The position numbers and the translations under genes were made by a program. A stretch of DNA of 64,000 nucleotides from Zelopaecilomyces penicillatus (taxonomy: Eukaryota; Ascomycota; Sordariomycetes; Hypocreales; Pseudodiploosporaceae). The stretch lies in contig VCCP01000001.1 in the NCBI GenBank assembly GCA_005765155.1, positions 5,146,001 to 5,210,000 on the forward strand. Reading direction: 5' to 3'. Below are positions 32,947 through 44,627 of the stretch, piece after piece; within the stretch, counting starts at the first letter, position 1; every line of letters starts with the position of its first letter. A model generated the notes under the pieces. The model saw only the letters and a program-made list of their open reading frames with translations, ran no database searches and was not told where the DNA came from.

Positions 32947-35900
32947 GGTTGGTTTTGTTTGTGTGTAAGTGAGAATGAAAGCGCGAGTTTGCGCGTTGAG
33001 TTCCTCCTCGTAGGTTCTTCCCTTTTTTTCCCTTTTTTTCCCTTCTCTTCAGGTTTGTGCTACGACGCGAAAACGCGCGAAAACTGATTCAAACTCAAGT
33101 GTTCTTCCCCTAGCAATCTCGAAGCTTAGGTTTGAAGATTCGTCCAGTCGTCGTCGTCGTTGAGAACGAAAAGGGGGTTCCTCTAGGTAGGAATCTACAA
33201 CGCGTAGCTCCCTTGGTATGAAGAATGAAAAGGGACTTGGCGAGACTCAAGAAATCGAGCGCCACAAAAGGGTCCCCCCGGGATTATTTATTCGATGGGG
33301 GCCGGTCTTGCTTGGGCCTACTATTCTACATACATCGTCTCTTTTTGCTCTTTTTTCGCCTTGCGCATTCCGTTTTCCCTGGATAGGCGTTCTCACATCT
33401 TTGGCCAGGGCCCCCAGTTGCTCACACACCACACACCACACACGCACACCCCCAGAGCAAGCTCTCTAGCCCGGGGGAGGGGGGAAAGGATTGATTGAAC
33501 AAGCTATTAGGCGCAGGGCAGTTTTTCCGCTGCGCGCATGGCCCATCGTTCTCCATTGTAACATACCAGGGGTGGTTAAGCATTGTAGCTTGGGTCCATT
33601 AGCGATGTTGAGGAGGAGGATGAGGAGAAGCTATGTGCAGACTAGTCTGTCAGCCGCGGCGCGCCGGCAGCTCGCATGGCTGAGGCCTGAAAGGGGGGGG
33701 TGGACATGTGGACGGAGGTTGGGCCTGGCCGGTGGGACTTTGGAGGCAACTGTATGGATGGATGAGCGTGAGAGAGAGAGAGAGCAGCATGGAATGGGAT
33801 TGGGAATGGAGAAACTGCTGTTTCGGTGGCGCAATGTGGACTTGTCTCATTCGCGGCTGTGGAACCGGAGCGTAGACGAGCTGAACGTCCGTCCCGCCCT
33901 CCTCCCTGTCTGTTGCCAAAGCTTCAATGAGGCCCGCGGCTAGCAGCACTGTTATTACTCTAGACTCGAGGGCCTAGATCTGCCATATTGTCTTTGTCTC
34001 TTGTGCTGCCCGCGCACCGATATGGAAAGCTGGCCTTGGTTCCAGCTCTCTATACATACAAACTCATGTGAAAAAGGGGACCAAGACGGTTACAACTTAC
34101 ATACCATACTCGAAGTACTATCATTATAACCCACGCGGTTGGGTGTGACACGTCCCATGTGGGCATCCATCCATCCATCCAGCAAACAGGAGCTGTCACG
34201 AGTTATGCGTGTCAAAATTCGATATTAAGGGAGGAAGCATCTCTTTGGATATGGGCTGCCAGAGCCAATAATACCTATCTGTGTGCAGTATCCCACACAC
34301 ACCTCTCTCGCAAAGTCCCCGGTTCCCATATTGCACGCTTTCTCTTCTCTCCCCTCCCCCCCTGTCCTTAACCAAAATAACAAGGCGCTGCAGACTACCA
34401 TCTCGACTATCATCTGCGGCTGGAAAAAAACGCTGTCGCCCCATCCCAGCTCCGGCTTAGCTCCGCGCCTAGAGGGGGGGGGACGGACCCTGGACAAGCG
34501 CTATTCCCAGAGCAATAATTTCACAGCAAAAACATGGGAGGGGGGAGAGAATCCTACCTGCAGTACAGCAGAGCCGCCTTGAGGAGTAATTACTGTAGAG
34601 TTAGGGGAAGTTTTGGGTTATTCGTAGAAAAGACAGGTGGTGGCGAAGCCTAGGCCCACCGCGGAATTAACAAAGGCATTTGGTGCTGCTGACCTGAGAT
34701 TTTTATTACTTTCGTTAGATACTGCACGTACGTAGTATCATCAACCCCATCTATTGAAGGGGCACACATAAACAGACCGTCTACCCTCTTCACCCACTTC
34801 AGCTCTTTTATCGGCTTTCTTTGCCTTCTTTCTTCGTGATAATTCCGATCGTTGCACCCGTCACACCTCATGCTCATGCTCACGCTCACCCACATTTATC
34901 AAGTGAGCAAGCTACAGCAAAGTCTGTAACAAGATGGGGATCATCATTCTTACAGCACCGGGGGAGGATTGTGCCGATCGCAGTTCACTTACACCTACAA
35001 GTTTCACCCACACCCCCCGCAAGGCTCCTCGTGTTCAGTGTTGTATTTTCTGGGGGGGGGGGGGGGGGGTTGTCTCGGGAGGCTCTTTTGGCTTCTGCTT
35101 GGCCTGCTTGGCGTTCTGTTGCCCATTCTGGCTCTTCAACGACTGATTGAATGGATTTGCTGTTATCTGCTTGATCAGCTTCGTTGTAATGCCATCCATA
35201 ATCCATCCCATCCAACAGCCGCCATTGTTCGCCTCACTCAATCACTCACTCACTCACTCACCCACATCACAAACCCATCATCCACACCACCATCTTCATC
35301 ACATCCCACATCTTGTTCCGTACATACATACATACAAACCCACTTACAAGACACACACAAAAAAACAGGCAAGTAACGTGTTTAAGCAGCGATCCACAGA
35401 TATCCATCCTTCTACATAAGCCATGCATAATTACATACTAACCTACAATGCATCTGTACACGCGTGTAATAGAAAAAAAAAAGGAGACGGGCCAGCCGCC
35501 GCGTTTAAAATTAGTTCCAGTCTTCCCAGTGCTTGTTCCCAAAAATATGCCCTGGCAAGGCTGAGCCACTGCTCTCTCTCACACCCACCTGGCAACCCAC
35601 CCACTCACCCACACACACACACCATCATCATCATCATCTCCTACACCCTCTCTTGAGAGCTAGGTAAATCCCGCCGTTTTCTCTACTGGTGGCTTTTTTA
35701 AATGATGATTAAAAGATTAAAATTAAGAAAGATGAAAAGAAAGAGGCCAGCGCGAGTTGGTGTGTCTAATCAGATGGAGTATGACGACTGTTGATGACGT
35801 TGTTTGGTTTCTTGAGTCTTCAGAGAACAGAGGTTGGAAAATACACACAACACATACTTACCTGTTCAAGTATGAAAAGCTACAACTTCACCCTGTCTCT

Positions 35901-37236
35901 ATTGAATCAACTCACATATAGTTCGTCTGAAGAAAGAAGAAAAAAGACTCATGCATACGTAGGCATGTCACCAATATCGCCCCTTTTGGTGATTAGCTTC
36001 CGCCTCCCGCCGGCTATCGCCTCGTGCCTCTCCTTAGCTGCTGGTGGCACATTACTATTTACAGCCTCTGCCTCGTAACCACTCACTACTAATTAGTAGA
36101 TATTGCTTATTCCTGTAACAATGATACTTTCCATGTTTCTTTCTAACCAGTTTCATATACTACAATTACTTACTTCTTCTGCAATCATCTAGTCCAAGAC
36201 CCCGGATATACATTTCCAATCCATTGATTACACCTTCAAACTGCGAGTCTATCCATTACCTATGGTGTGCTGGAGCCCATTATATCCGAGGCGGTCTGTT
36301 CATAACTTGCCTGCCCGGAAATAGTGTTGATGTCCCCGTCGTTTAGTCCGCTTCCACGTCTCTCATCTAGCAGCTGATCACGGGCCGTCCAGAATCCCAG
36401 TCAATCAACTTACATCAGCTTGACTCTCATCGCATGATTGCGGGCACCCAGCTCCTTAGCTATCGGAATCGGTGCCGTTCGCAATGTACGCCCGTCCACT
36501 TCATTTATTCCTCTCTCTCCATTTTTTCTCCAGCACATCAAAACGCGGCATAATTGAGCAATATCATGGCTGGGATGTCCTCACATAATCATCACACTAT
36601 GGTGAAAAGTAATTTAATCATCCCTGCTTCATTGCTTCATTGACTAGCGCATTACTCTTCCCACGTCTTTTAACCCAGTGGTCAGTACGATCATCCACTC
36701 TGGACTTCACGTACTGCGCCTCATATCCCAATATGGATTAACCCCCATCACATAAATGCTCCTTTGACCACAACTCTCATAGTGTCGTCGGTTTTTTGCC
36801 ATGTCTCCAACTTTGATCATCTTACCAGAGCCAAATCTACGCCGGATCTGTTGATGCAATCCATACACAAACACGACCCATCAGTCAACCATGTCTTTCG
36901 TTTCTCATCTTGCTGATCCCAGAGGATAACATCTTAGAAATCATCCTGGACAAAAAACCACAATGCCATAACCCAATGCCTTATTCATAAAAGAAAACAG
37001 CCAATCACACGAGTTCTGTTTTCCACTCGTGATAATTCATGCCAATGACCCATCTTGAAAGCAACCCAAACTAAATGAAAATCATTCCTCGCGAGTGTGA
37101 TAACCCGCAGAAAGCAATGTCGCTACCCTCCGCCAACGCCGATTCCTTCCATATGCCGTCCAGGGGTATATACCGAGACAGCCCAATGACAAAACCCTTG
37201 GTTCCCCTCCCCCCCCTGATGATTTTATTTCCCATG
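32947..37236. other. 4.3-kb gene-free region
   Basis: Both flanking genes are on the minus strand, so this holds the promoter of the membrane-protein gene and the 3' flank of the Nudix gene. No frame has domain signal or a consistent splice pattern. Visible: GA repeat (about 33769-33784), CATC repeat (34165-34181), an 18-base G run (35052-35069), ACTC repeats (35243-35260), many CA/CAT runs to 35640, and A/T-rich unique sequence from 35660 to 37200. Confidence 0.55.
35052..35069 (+). repeat. uninterrupted G18 tract
   Basis: Eighteen consecutive G residues, a potential intramolecular G-quadruplex and a likely place for length errors in assembly. Confidence 0.9.
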
Positions 37237-38391
37237 TCATAGGTTATCAAAAGGCAATACCCTCTGCAGACTAGATTTCAGCAAGCCAAAATGCTCGTCG
37301 TCTTCTTGCCCAATCTCTCCTTTGCGAAGCAAAAAGTCCAACATGACTAGGCCGCAGTTGGGCTTCCACTCGGCCATTTTCAGGTCTCGCTTCACTTCCT
37401 CAACTGGCTTTAGTATGAACCCATCAATCGATTCGGGTTCCGAAGGATATGGAACGAAAGCAGGATCAACTTGGAGATCAAAGGTATACCGAATTCCTGG
37501 CTCGACATGCCCCTCCTCGCTGCCGGCGATGTGGTCTTTTTGGTCGTAAAACGATATTTGAGTCTCAGCCGTGACCCGGCCCACAAACTTGCCCGTTTCA
37601 AATACCATATTTGATGCCAGATCAACCATCAGCCCTGCTTCTTCCATGGCCTCTCGTCTGAGCGTCTTAAGGGGGTCCATTTCGTCCTGTGGATCCATTG
37701 CCCCTGCAACAAGCTGGTCTAACTTTCCTGCATAGGTGACGTTCTGGGATCGTTTTGAGACCCACACGTGGACCTTTCCCTTGATAACAGTAAACATATT
37801 CATATGAACTCCAGTAGTGACAATGCCAAAAATACCCCTCGCAGGCGAGGCAATTACCAGGCCGGCAAGCTTGGCATCAAGTCCACGGATGGGATGGTAG
37901 TCCGACTTCTGCCTCAGCCACTTTTTGAAGCAGCCATTGAAGTTTTCGACATTCTTTTCGCACAAGGCGACGAATTCTCGGCGGCAAACCTCTATCGCAT
38001 CCTCGCCAAAAGGAACCGCTGGGTTGAGGTGAATCTTGCGCTCGTTCGTGGTAATGTGAAAGCCCGTGTTTTCCCATTTCATCTGCTTGGCGTGCTCTGG
38101 GAGCATGTAACCGACTGGCACTGAATTGTCAAGAATAAAAAACTCCCACATATTTCCGTCTTGGCTCTCATCGAACTTGTTGCATCGACGAATAACATCA
38201 TAAAAGGATGGTGACGGGTGCATGGGGTTTGATATCATGGGAGTAAGTACCCAGGCGTGGATGGGACTGGAAGTTATAGACGCTGGTGATAAACTGCAAA
38301 GCAGTGAGGTTGATGGCGGTATTGAAGCTGTCTTGGGGGGTGATGGTGACAGGATCCCCGTGCTTCCAGGAGGTAGTGTGAGGGATGCCAT
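37237..38391 (-). CDS. Nudix hydrolase of the DUF4743 / thiamine-pyrophosphokinase-related type
   Basis: Uninterrupted 384-codon frame. From about residue 62 (FYDVIRRCNKFD) it follows the DUF4743-Nudix architecture found in yeast YJR142W and the N-terminal half of S. pombe Tnr3. A DUF4743 part (about 62-185) has the GYMLPEHAKQM segment. The Nudix fold (about 185-340) includes VHVWVSKRS, LDQLVAGAMDPQDEMDPLKT and LRREAMEEAGL; the REAMEEAG core at about 247-254 supplies the metal-binding glutamates. Yeast and plant relatives hydrolyse damaged (oxo/oxy) thiamine diphosphates, so metabolite repair is the likely role (family knowledge, not shown here). The N-terminal 50 residues are Ser/Pro-rich and look unlike the family; the start may be Met52 (MISNPMHPSPSFY), or an upstream intron was missed. 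Confidence 0.85.
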   Translation of the reverse strand: MASLTLPPGSTGILSPSPPKTASIPPSTSLLCSLSPASITSSPIHAWVLTPMISNPMHPSPSFYDVIRRCNKFDESQDGNMWEFFILDNSVPVGYMLPEHAKQMKWENTGFHITTNERKIHLNPAVPFGEDAIEVCRREFVALCEKNVENFNGCFKKWLRQKSDYHPIRGLDAKLAGLVIASPARGIFGIVTTGVHMNMFTVIKGKVHVWVSKRSQNVTYAGKLDQLVAGAMDPQDEMDPLKTLRREAMEEAGLMVDLASNMVFETGKFVGRVTAETQISFYDQKDHIAGSEEGHVEPGIRYTFDLQVDPAFVPYPSEPESIDGFILKPVEEVKRDLKMAEWKPNCGLVMLDFLLRKGEIGQEDDEHFGLLKSSLQRVLPFDNL

Positions 38392-40158
38392 AATGGAATT
38401 CGAGTCAATTATCCTAAGACAACGTGTTTGCTCTATGCAGTGCGGATGGCACAGACTCCAACAAAGGCAGGAGCGCCTCCTGTATCTAATCTTGGTAGTG
38501 ACGAGTCGTTCTGGCTAGCATAAGCCGCCATATATATGAAAAAAGAATTGTAAAATATCATAAAATGACATGGGCGTTGTTGGCGTTTGGTTGTGTTATT
38601 CTGATCATCAGTTGGTGGGTATTGCCGGATGACATGTCGACCTGGGTCAATGCATGGGACCATCAAAATATATCTGAATACGAGGGAAGAGAAGGAGGCG
38701 GGAGAAGTAAGGGAATTGGGCTACAAAAGTATGCCGTGATGGTCAACGTGAAGGAGAAGAACGTGGTGAGTCTAGGTGTCAAGACACACTGGTGAGGAAA
38801 GCATTCCAGGACGCCAAGATGAAACACCAAAGCAGGCAATTACTCGTGTATACAAAGTGTCCGGAACAAAAATGACCAGACGGGGTCACGCTGGACCTGG
38901 TCGTCGAATTGGCGGTAGTGGTGATGGTGTTCAATGTTGATGCTTGTCTTGGTCTTGCTTGGTCTTGGTTTTGGGTCCGTCTCTTTCCATACAAGACGAT
39001 GTGGATTTTGTGTGGAGATGGCTGCCACTGCAGCTAGCACATCACAAGGAACGACGGAACGGCGACCCGATTCTGTGTTACACATGCAGGAACAGGCCCT
39101 GGGTTCAGGAGGCGGTCCCGATGATGGCCATGGCTCATCGGGTTCGGGCAGGCAGGCAGGCAGATAGACAGACAGGCAGATGGCGCAAGTGCAGGCCCCC
39201 CCAGCGATACATATGGTTTTCGTGGGACGAATTCCATAATACCAGGCTCCTGGAATTGGTAAAGGGACGGCCTGGGTGGCACCGCAGTCACCTGTGCAAC
39301 CAAGCAAAGGCGACATCCGTCATTGTGCAGGTCCGTTTGGGATTACTGTATCGGTAGAGGCAGTCAGGCTTAGCGGTGCCTGGAACGAGCAAAACTCGTG
39401 GTTGTTGTGTCTCTTGCTTTCATCCACATGTGCTGTGCCACTGTCTCTCGGTGTCGGCCAATGTGTCTGCCTGTCAGTGTTCTGTCAGTTGCGTCTGCGA
39501 GTCGGCATGTACATCGGCCGAGGTCTCGGTGTCATCGTCCATCCATACCCCTTTCAGGACGCCATTTGCTTCACCGGGGGGGTGGGAAGGCTAGATTCGA
39601 AGTAAAGGGAACCCAGAAAAGCCAGGGAAGCGAAGGGTGGCTGTAGTTGAGCTTCTGGCGTGCTTCACCGCTGCGCCGTTCGGATGCCCTGCTTTGGCCA
39701 GCCTGTTGCACGCCGAAGCCGCTGCCGCCTCCGCTGCCGCCACCACCCACCAGGCGACCCAACGTGAAGAGTCCACCATAACTGCCACTAGCATAGAGCC
39801 AGGTGGCCGATGACAGACCGGTAGACTCGGACAGTTGCAGCAACATGGCTTGCCATTGATATTGGAAGCAGCATCTCCAAGCGGCGAGATGGCCTTTGAT
39901 GGATCCATCGCCTTGCTCTTCACATTTCAAGGGAATGGGATTCTGGTATGCTGTATCCGTAGGGCCTTCTCTGTATACCGATGTGTCATGGCCGCATGGT
40001 GCCCTAGGCAATTATGGAGGACACTGAAGAGAACAAACCCAAAGCGGACAATGGGAAGAAGAATGTGGGTGTGCTAATGTGAACATGTACCTGGTAGAAT
40101 ATGTATCATCCACCTGTACAGAGTCGGCATGCGTACATCCATAGCTGTGCGCTCATAC

Positions 40159-40175
40159 GTATGTATGTATGTATG
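40159..40175. repeat. (GTAT)n microsatellite
   Basis: Four consecutive GTAT units, followed by degenerate GAGT/GTAT copies. Confidence 0.85.
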
Positions 40176-41338
40176 AGTGTGTATGAGTGCCCACGCGTGT
40201 GTATTGTTTGTGTGTGTGTATACAGCAATTATGTGTGTGCCATTTCTGTACCAAGTCAACACTTGTTGCACATTGCATTCTTCAGACAAAATGTGCGCCC
40301 GAGACGGTGTAGTGCGGTTTGGCGTCGCACGCAACTGGATGAGACAGCACTGAGTTTGCCAATGAGGTGTGTTGCTAGCGTGTTCCTATAAACGTGCGAG
40401 CATGTGGTAACGTAGATTGCAGTTAGGGATTGGTTGGCAGCTCCGCTGTGAGGGTTGTATTGAATCTGGTGATGCGCGAGCCGGTGTGTGGGTGTGTTCA
40501 TTTGCGTTGCCAAGTAGCCATTTTGTGTCTGCAAAAGGTGGAAAGGGAAGAAGAAAAACTTGTGTCTCTGCCAATGTCTCCCATCAAGGTGATGTGGCCA
40601 GTACCTAGATAGGAGGTAGGTACCTGAGGCAGTTCAGGAACCAGCCACAGGGCAGTATTCAATACGTCAAGGTATGGATTGAATTATTGGCAGCACTGCG
40701 TACGTACAGGCACCCGACAGAAGATCAGTCCCCCAAAAGGCCCCCAAGCTGGGTGCCACAGTTGGGGCCATTCACCTGTTATGGCTAAATGGCCACTGTC
40801 AGGCCGACCCAACGGCCGCTAAACGCTCACCGAAGTGGAACAGCCACGGGGCCTTGCGCCGGCCCCCACATCGATCAGAGCTTGGCCGCAGTCACCTGCA
40901 GACCCGACTGCACAACAGTCCAGCCCAGGCAGCTTACAGGCATCGACGTGCGCTGTAGCGTTACCTGTAACCAGCCTCAGCGCAGATCAGCTCCACTTGG
41001 GAAAGAGGAAACCGATCCATCCAGTTGCTGGCGCCGAGACAACCCACCAAGCCCTGTGCTATGCCCAATTGGGGCGCTGTCACACCACATCTGCTTCTTC
41101 ATCTCCTCAACCTCCACCATCCAACGTATCGGTCCATTCATAACGGCGTTCCTCATCCATCAGCTCCCATATTACTCTTTCCACCAATGGACTGTGGGGA
41201 AGTCTCTCATGGTGCTTTTCAGTACTCCTGGACTGGCGCGTTGGCAGCACTATACATTCGAATACAAATGCCGTAAATCCTGTCGCTGAGTTTGTGGCTG
41301 TTGTGGTGGCGGTGTTGGTGGAGGAAGAAGCAGCAGCA

Positions 41339-41380
41339 CAACGTGCAACATGCAACGTGCAACGTGCAACGTGCAACGTG
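41339..41380 (+). repeat. heptamer tandem repeat, six copies of CAACGTG
   Basis: Six directly adjacent 7-bp units; five are CAACGTG and the second is CAACATG. Each normal unit carries an ACGT core and, across the junction, GTGCAAC. Intergenic. Confidence 0.95.
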
Positions 41381-42330
41381 CTGCATGGTGGTTGCTTACA
41401 ACTATTCGTATTTGGCTTGCCCTCTTCATCCACCGCGTGCAGGCGCCATCAGATGCGCGATATCAAGCCGCTCCAGGCGTTGGGCCTTGTCACTCGGTGA
41501 GAGAATTGACACACGAAATGGTCGGCAGGGATGGTGGACGGAGACGGAGACGAGATGGCCGATTACAACACGGATACAGCATTGCCTTTGCTCCTGGTTC
41601 AGGCCGGGGCAAACGATGACATGCAATTTAGCAAAAAGACATTGTTGAACGGGAAAGGAGATGCTGATTACTATACAGATACTACTTCAAGTCGACTGGG
41701 GAATACAACAGCCAAGGCGGATCCCGAAACCGTCACACAACCGCTTGCTCCCAACGGAAAGGGGATGCACACCACAACGTCCTTCCACGAGCACAATTAC
41801 ATACAGAGATACTCGGCATGCGCATATGTACAAGTGCCTACATGTACACGTGGGTGTGGATGACAAGGCTTTGCCCGAACAGAGAGCGTAATATTCCACA
41901 ACGCGAGTCCCGTTCAGCTTGCCACCAACACCAATGCCATCGGCATAAAACTAGGCACCACAATGGACTTTTCGAACGTGGGTCTGAAGAGCATTGGTAA
42001 GGGGCCAATGGCCATCCTTTGCATTGGAATCAGCAGTCTCTTGTAGATCTTTGAGTGCGTAACTTCATACAGGGCTAGTAAGTAGTCTTCAAAATTCCTA
42101 GACAATTCTTTCCATGCACATAGCCCTACGCATTGCTCGGGCATATATCAGCTTACTAGTACGGATACAGTGGGTAATTATAGACTCCCGTGTGCATCAA
42201 CACGCGTGCATATTGTTCCGATGGCTACACCTATGTCCAACATCAAACCCTGTCGCCCAGAACCCTTTCTTTCTTCTCGCCTCCCCCACATTTGCTTACC
42301 CCTTGCCAAGCTACCCTAGCCCGTGTGTCA

Positions 42331-43306
42331 CTAATAAACAAACCTATTCTTCATACGCTTAACGTATTGCCTATCAATCTCGTCAAAATCCTCCCCGGAG
42401 CCTGATGGATCCATTCTGTCTCGTAGATTCCGACCCCCATCTGTCGGTGAAACAAAGTACCGCAGCTTCGTCGTGTCATCATCCGTCGAAGCCTCAAAGA
42501 TCTTCGCCCCAACCTCCGACGCCGGCATACCCTGAGTTGCCATGGCCCCAAACCTTTCCATGGTCTTCTGTACAAATGATTCATATTGTGCCCGAAGTAT
42601 CTCATGCTTGTCATTGCTGCCATCCACCTGCGACTGCTTGGCTGCGGTTGCCATGAAATTGGTCTGTTGGATACCTCCGTGGGGTACCACGATCTTGACT
42701 TTGATGGGCGGGCTGACGTTCTCCATCTCGTACATCAGACACTCCATGTAAATGTTGGCAGCCGCTTTGCTGGCTAGGTACGGTCCCATGGTTGGTAGCC
42801 CAAAGTGCGCCCCCCCAGAGCTAACAAATATGATGCGTGACGGAGCCGCTGCATCGGTTGTCGATCTAAGATGTGGAGTGAATGCCTTGATCAATCCCAA
42901 TGTGCCTGTATAGCGTCAATATAAATAACCCCCCACTTTTGAAGCATATCTATACGTGGAAGGCGGCTCTCGTACCAAAGACATTAACTTCGAATTGACG
43001 ACGGATGTCATCCATTTCCAGCATCTCCAACACACCCGTCTGTGCATAACCAGCATTATTGACGAGTACGTCGATTTTACCAAATCTCGCAATTGCTGCA
43101 TCCACAGCTGGTTGAAATGTCTCAGCATGTGCCAGATCCAAGCTCAGCATCAACAGGCTGCTCGATTCTGCTGCCAACGCCTTAAGTTCCGGAGCTGATG
43201 TATTTCTGGCCGTGGCAACAACATTCCAGCCTTTGGAGAGGAACACCCTAGTTGTTGCCAATCCAACACCTGAATTGGCGCCGGTAATAAAAGCGGTTTG
43301 AGGCAT
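42331..43306 (-). CDS. classical short-chain dehydrogenase/reductase
   Basis: Two exons, 43306-42976 and 42905-42331, give 301 codons plus stop; the 70-base intron has GTACGA and ACAG ends. The cofactor loop TGANSGVG is at 8-15, the structural NNAG motif at 83-86, the catalytic serine in FVSSGG at about 139-140, and YLASK supplies Y153 and K157. These are the hallmarks of the classical SDR family (NAD(P)H-dependent oxidation or reduction of alcohols and ketones). A basic residue after the first beta strand (TARN at 32-35) suggests NADP(H). The substrate cannot be inferred. Neighbours are not biosynthetic genes, so a role in a gene cluster is not supported. Confidence 0.92.
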
Positions 43307-43833
43307 GATGTGGGTGGTAAAACCAACGTTATAATGGGAAGATTTTAGATTCTACTTGCTTGTTTGACTTGATGATACCGATTCAATTTGTGGAACATTC
43401 TCTACCGTTTGACTTATATATACTTCCTTCAAAACTGTTCTTCGTTGCTGGTGACTACTCCACCGTAGGCTATGTAAACCCATTAGGCTATTCGAAATCC
43501 GCATAGTCCGCACATCTACAGTTGATCAAAAAGGGTATATCGGATATAAGCTCTAAAATCAAAGTTAGATCGTCATACTGGGCTGTAATACGGACTTAAG
43601 GGAAAGAAAGGTTGATAAGCCATGAGTAGCAGCAGGTGTGGCGAGGTGGATCATTTCCCAGAGAAGCAATTGGTACAATTAGGCTCACCACCATTGGCTG
43701 AACCTGATTACATAATATCAGTGAACACGAACCTGGCGACGACCTCAACCCTCTCATATTGCCGATTGGCGAATGGAGACTCGACGACGGACGACGAATA
43801 CCCTCAATTGACGACGCCCCAAGCCCAGACATC
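43307..43833. promoter_or_regulatory. divergent upstream region of the SDR and NUO17.8 genes
   Basis: 527 bases between two divergent ATGs. A TATATATA-like stretch occurs near 43414-43423 (TTATATATAC), about 110 bases upstream of the SDR start, and is in a plausible position for that gene. Confidence 0.55.
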
Positions 43834-44627
43834 ATGTTCGCCGCACGACAACGGGCAGGCCAAGTCGCCCGCCAGCTGCAGCGATCAGCCCGAACATATG
43901 CCTCCGACGCCCACAGCGCGCACACGCCGGTCGCGGCCAGCGAGTCGTTTGGGGTAAGAGAAACCCATTTGTTTTTTGCCTTGCCGTCCCCGGGCCGGGA
44001 GACAACCAACGATGCCCAGCGCTCCCAGGACGCAATTTCCATGCGAAGGAATGGATGGGGAGGGGGAGAAGAGTAGCGGGATAATGTGCTGACTCTGTAC
44101 TCGCAGAAAGGATCTATTGCTCTCGTAACCACGTTCTTCGGAGGCGTCCTGTTCTACCAGTTCATCCCCAAGGAGGGCGAGACCTCGGCCATCACCAACA
44201 TGATCACCAAATATCAATCCAAGGCGGAGGATTGGCAGGAGATTAACGCTCTGCACACCAAGGCGATGGAGCAGGCCGGTTACGACCGAAATCTTTTTCA
44301 AAACGCTTCATCCACACAGCGATATGTCAACGTCACATACCCCGAGTACGGCTAAACCCTCTTTTCTCTTGCTTCTCTCTACCCACTCAACCAATATTGT
44401 CTCAGCTATGCCCATAACTCATTCTTTGCCAAATACCGTTTTATGCCACATAGAGAAGCAACGCTGATTAATTTTCTCATTGTCATAGGGCTCTTCAATC
44501 TCATGCGCCGCGAAACATCCAGGCCGGCCACATGGTCCATCTCGACCATGTCGTGGAACATTACCGACAAGAGCACTTGAAGGATGAGGAGAGGAAGGTG
44601 GCCAAGCTGGCTGCGCAGAAGGAGTAG
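43834..44627 (+). CDS. nuo17.8: NADH:ubiquinone oxidoreductase 17.8 kDa subunit (complex I accessory subunit)
   Basis: Three exons, 43834-43953, 44107-44345 and 44489-44627, give 165 codons plus stop. The N-terminus (MFAARQRAGQVARQLQRSAR) is an Arg-rich, acid-free mitochondrial presequence. A hydrophobic segment at about 43-58 (IALVTTFFGGVLFYQF) follows, then a helical, charged part with NMITKYQSKAEDWQEINALH and a C-terminal HVVEHYRQEHLKDEERK. The pattern matches the fungal complex I subunit NUO-17.8 described in Neurospora; it is an accessory inner-membrane subunit without a catalytic site. Exon 2 ends inside the Glu codon of YPEALQSHAPRN; reading past that donor gives YPEYG and a stop, so the intron is needed for the full protein. 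Confidence 0.88.

Larger units (their letters stand above)
38392..42330. other. 3.9-kb gene-free region
   Basis: Between two minus-strand genes. No convincing gene. Contains GGCA/GACA repeats (about 39144-39178), a GTAT microsatellite (40159-40175), CAGGTAC-type motifs near 40085 and 40620, a perfect heptamer array (41339-41380), and GC-rich unique sequence. Overlapping open frames up to 166 codons lie on both strands without family signal. Confidence 0.55.
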
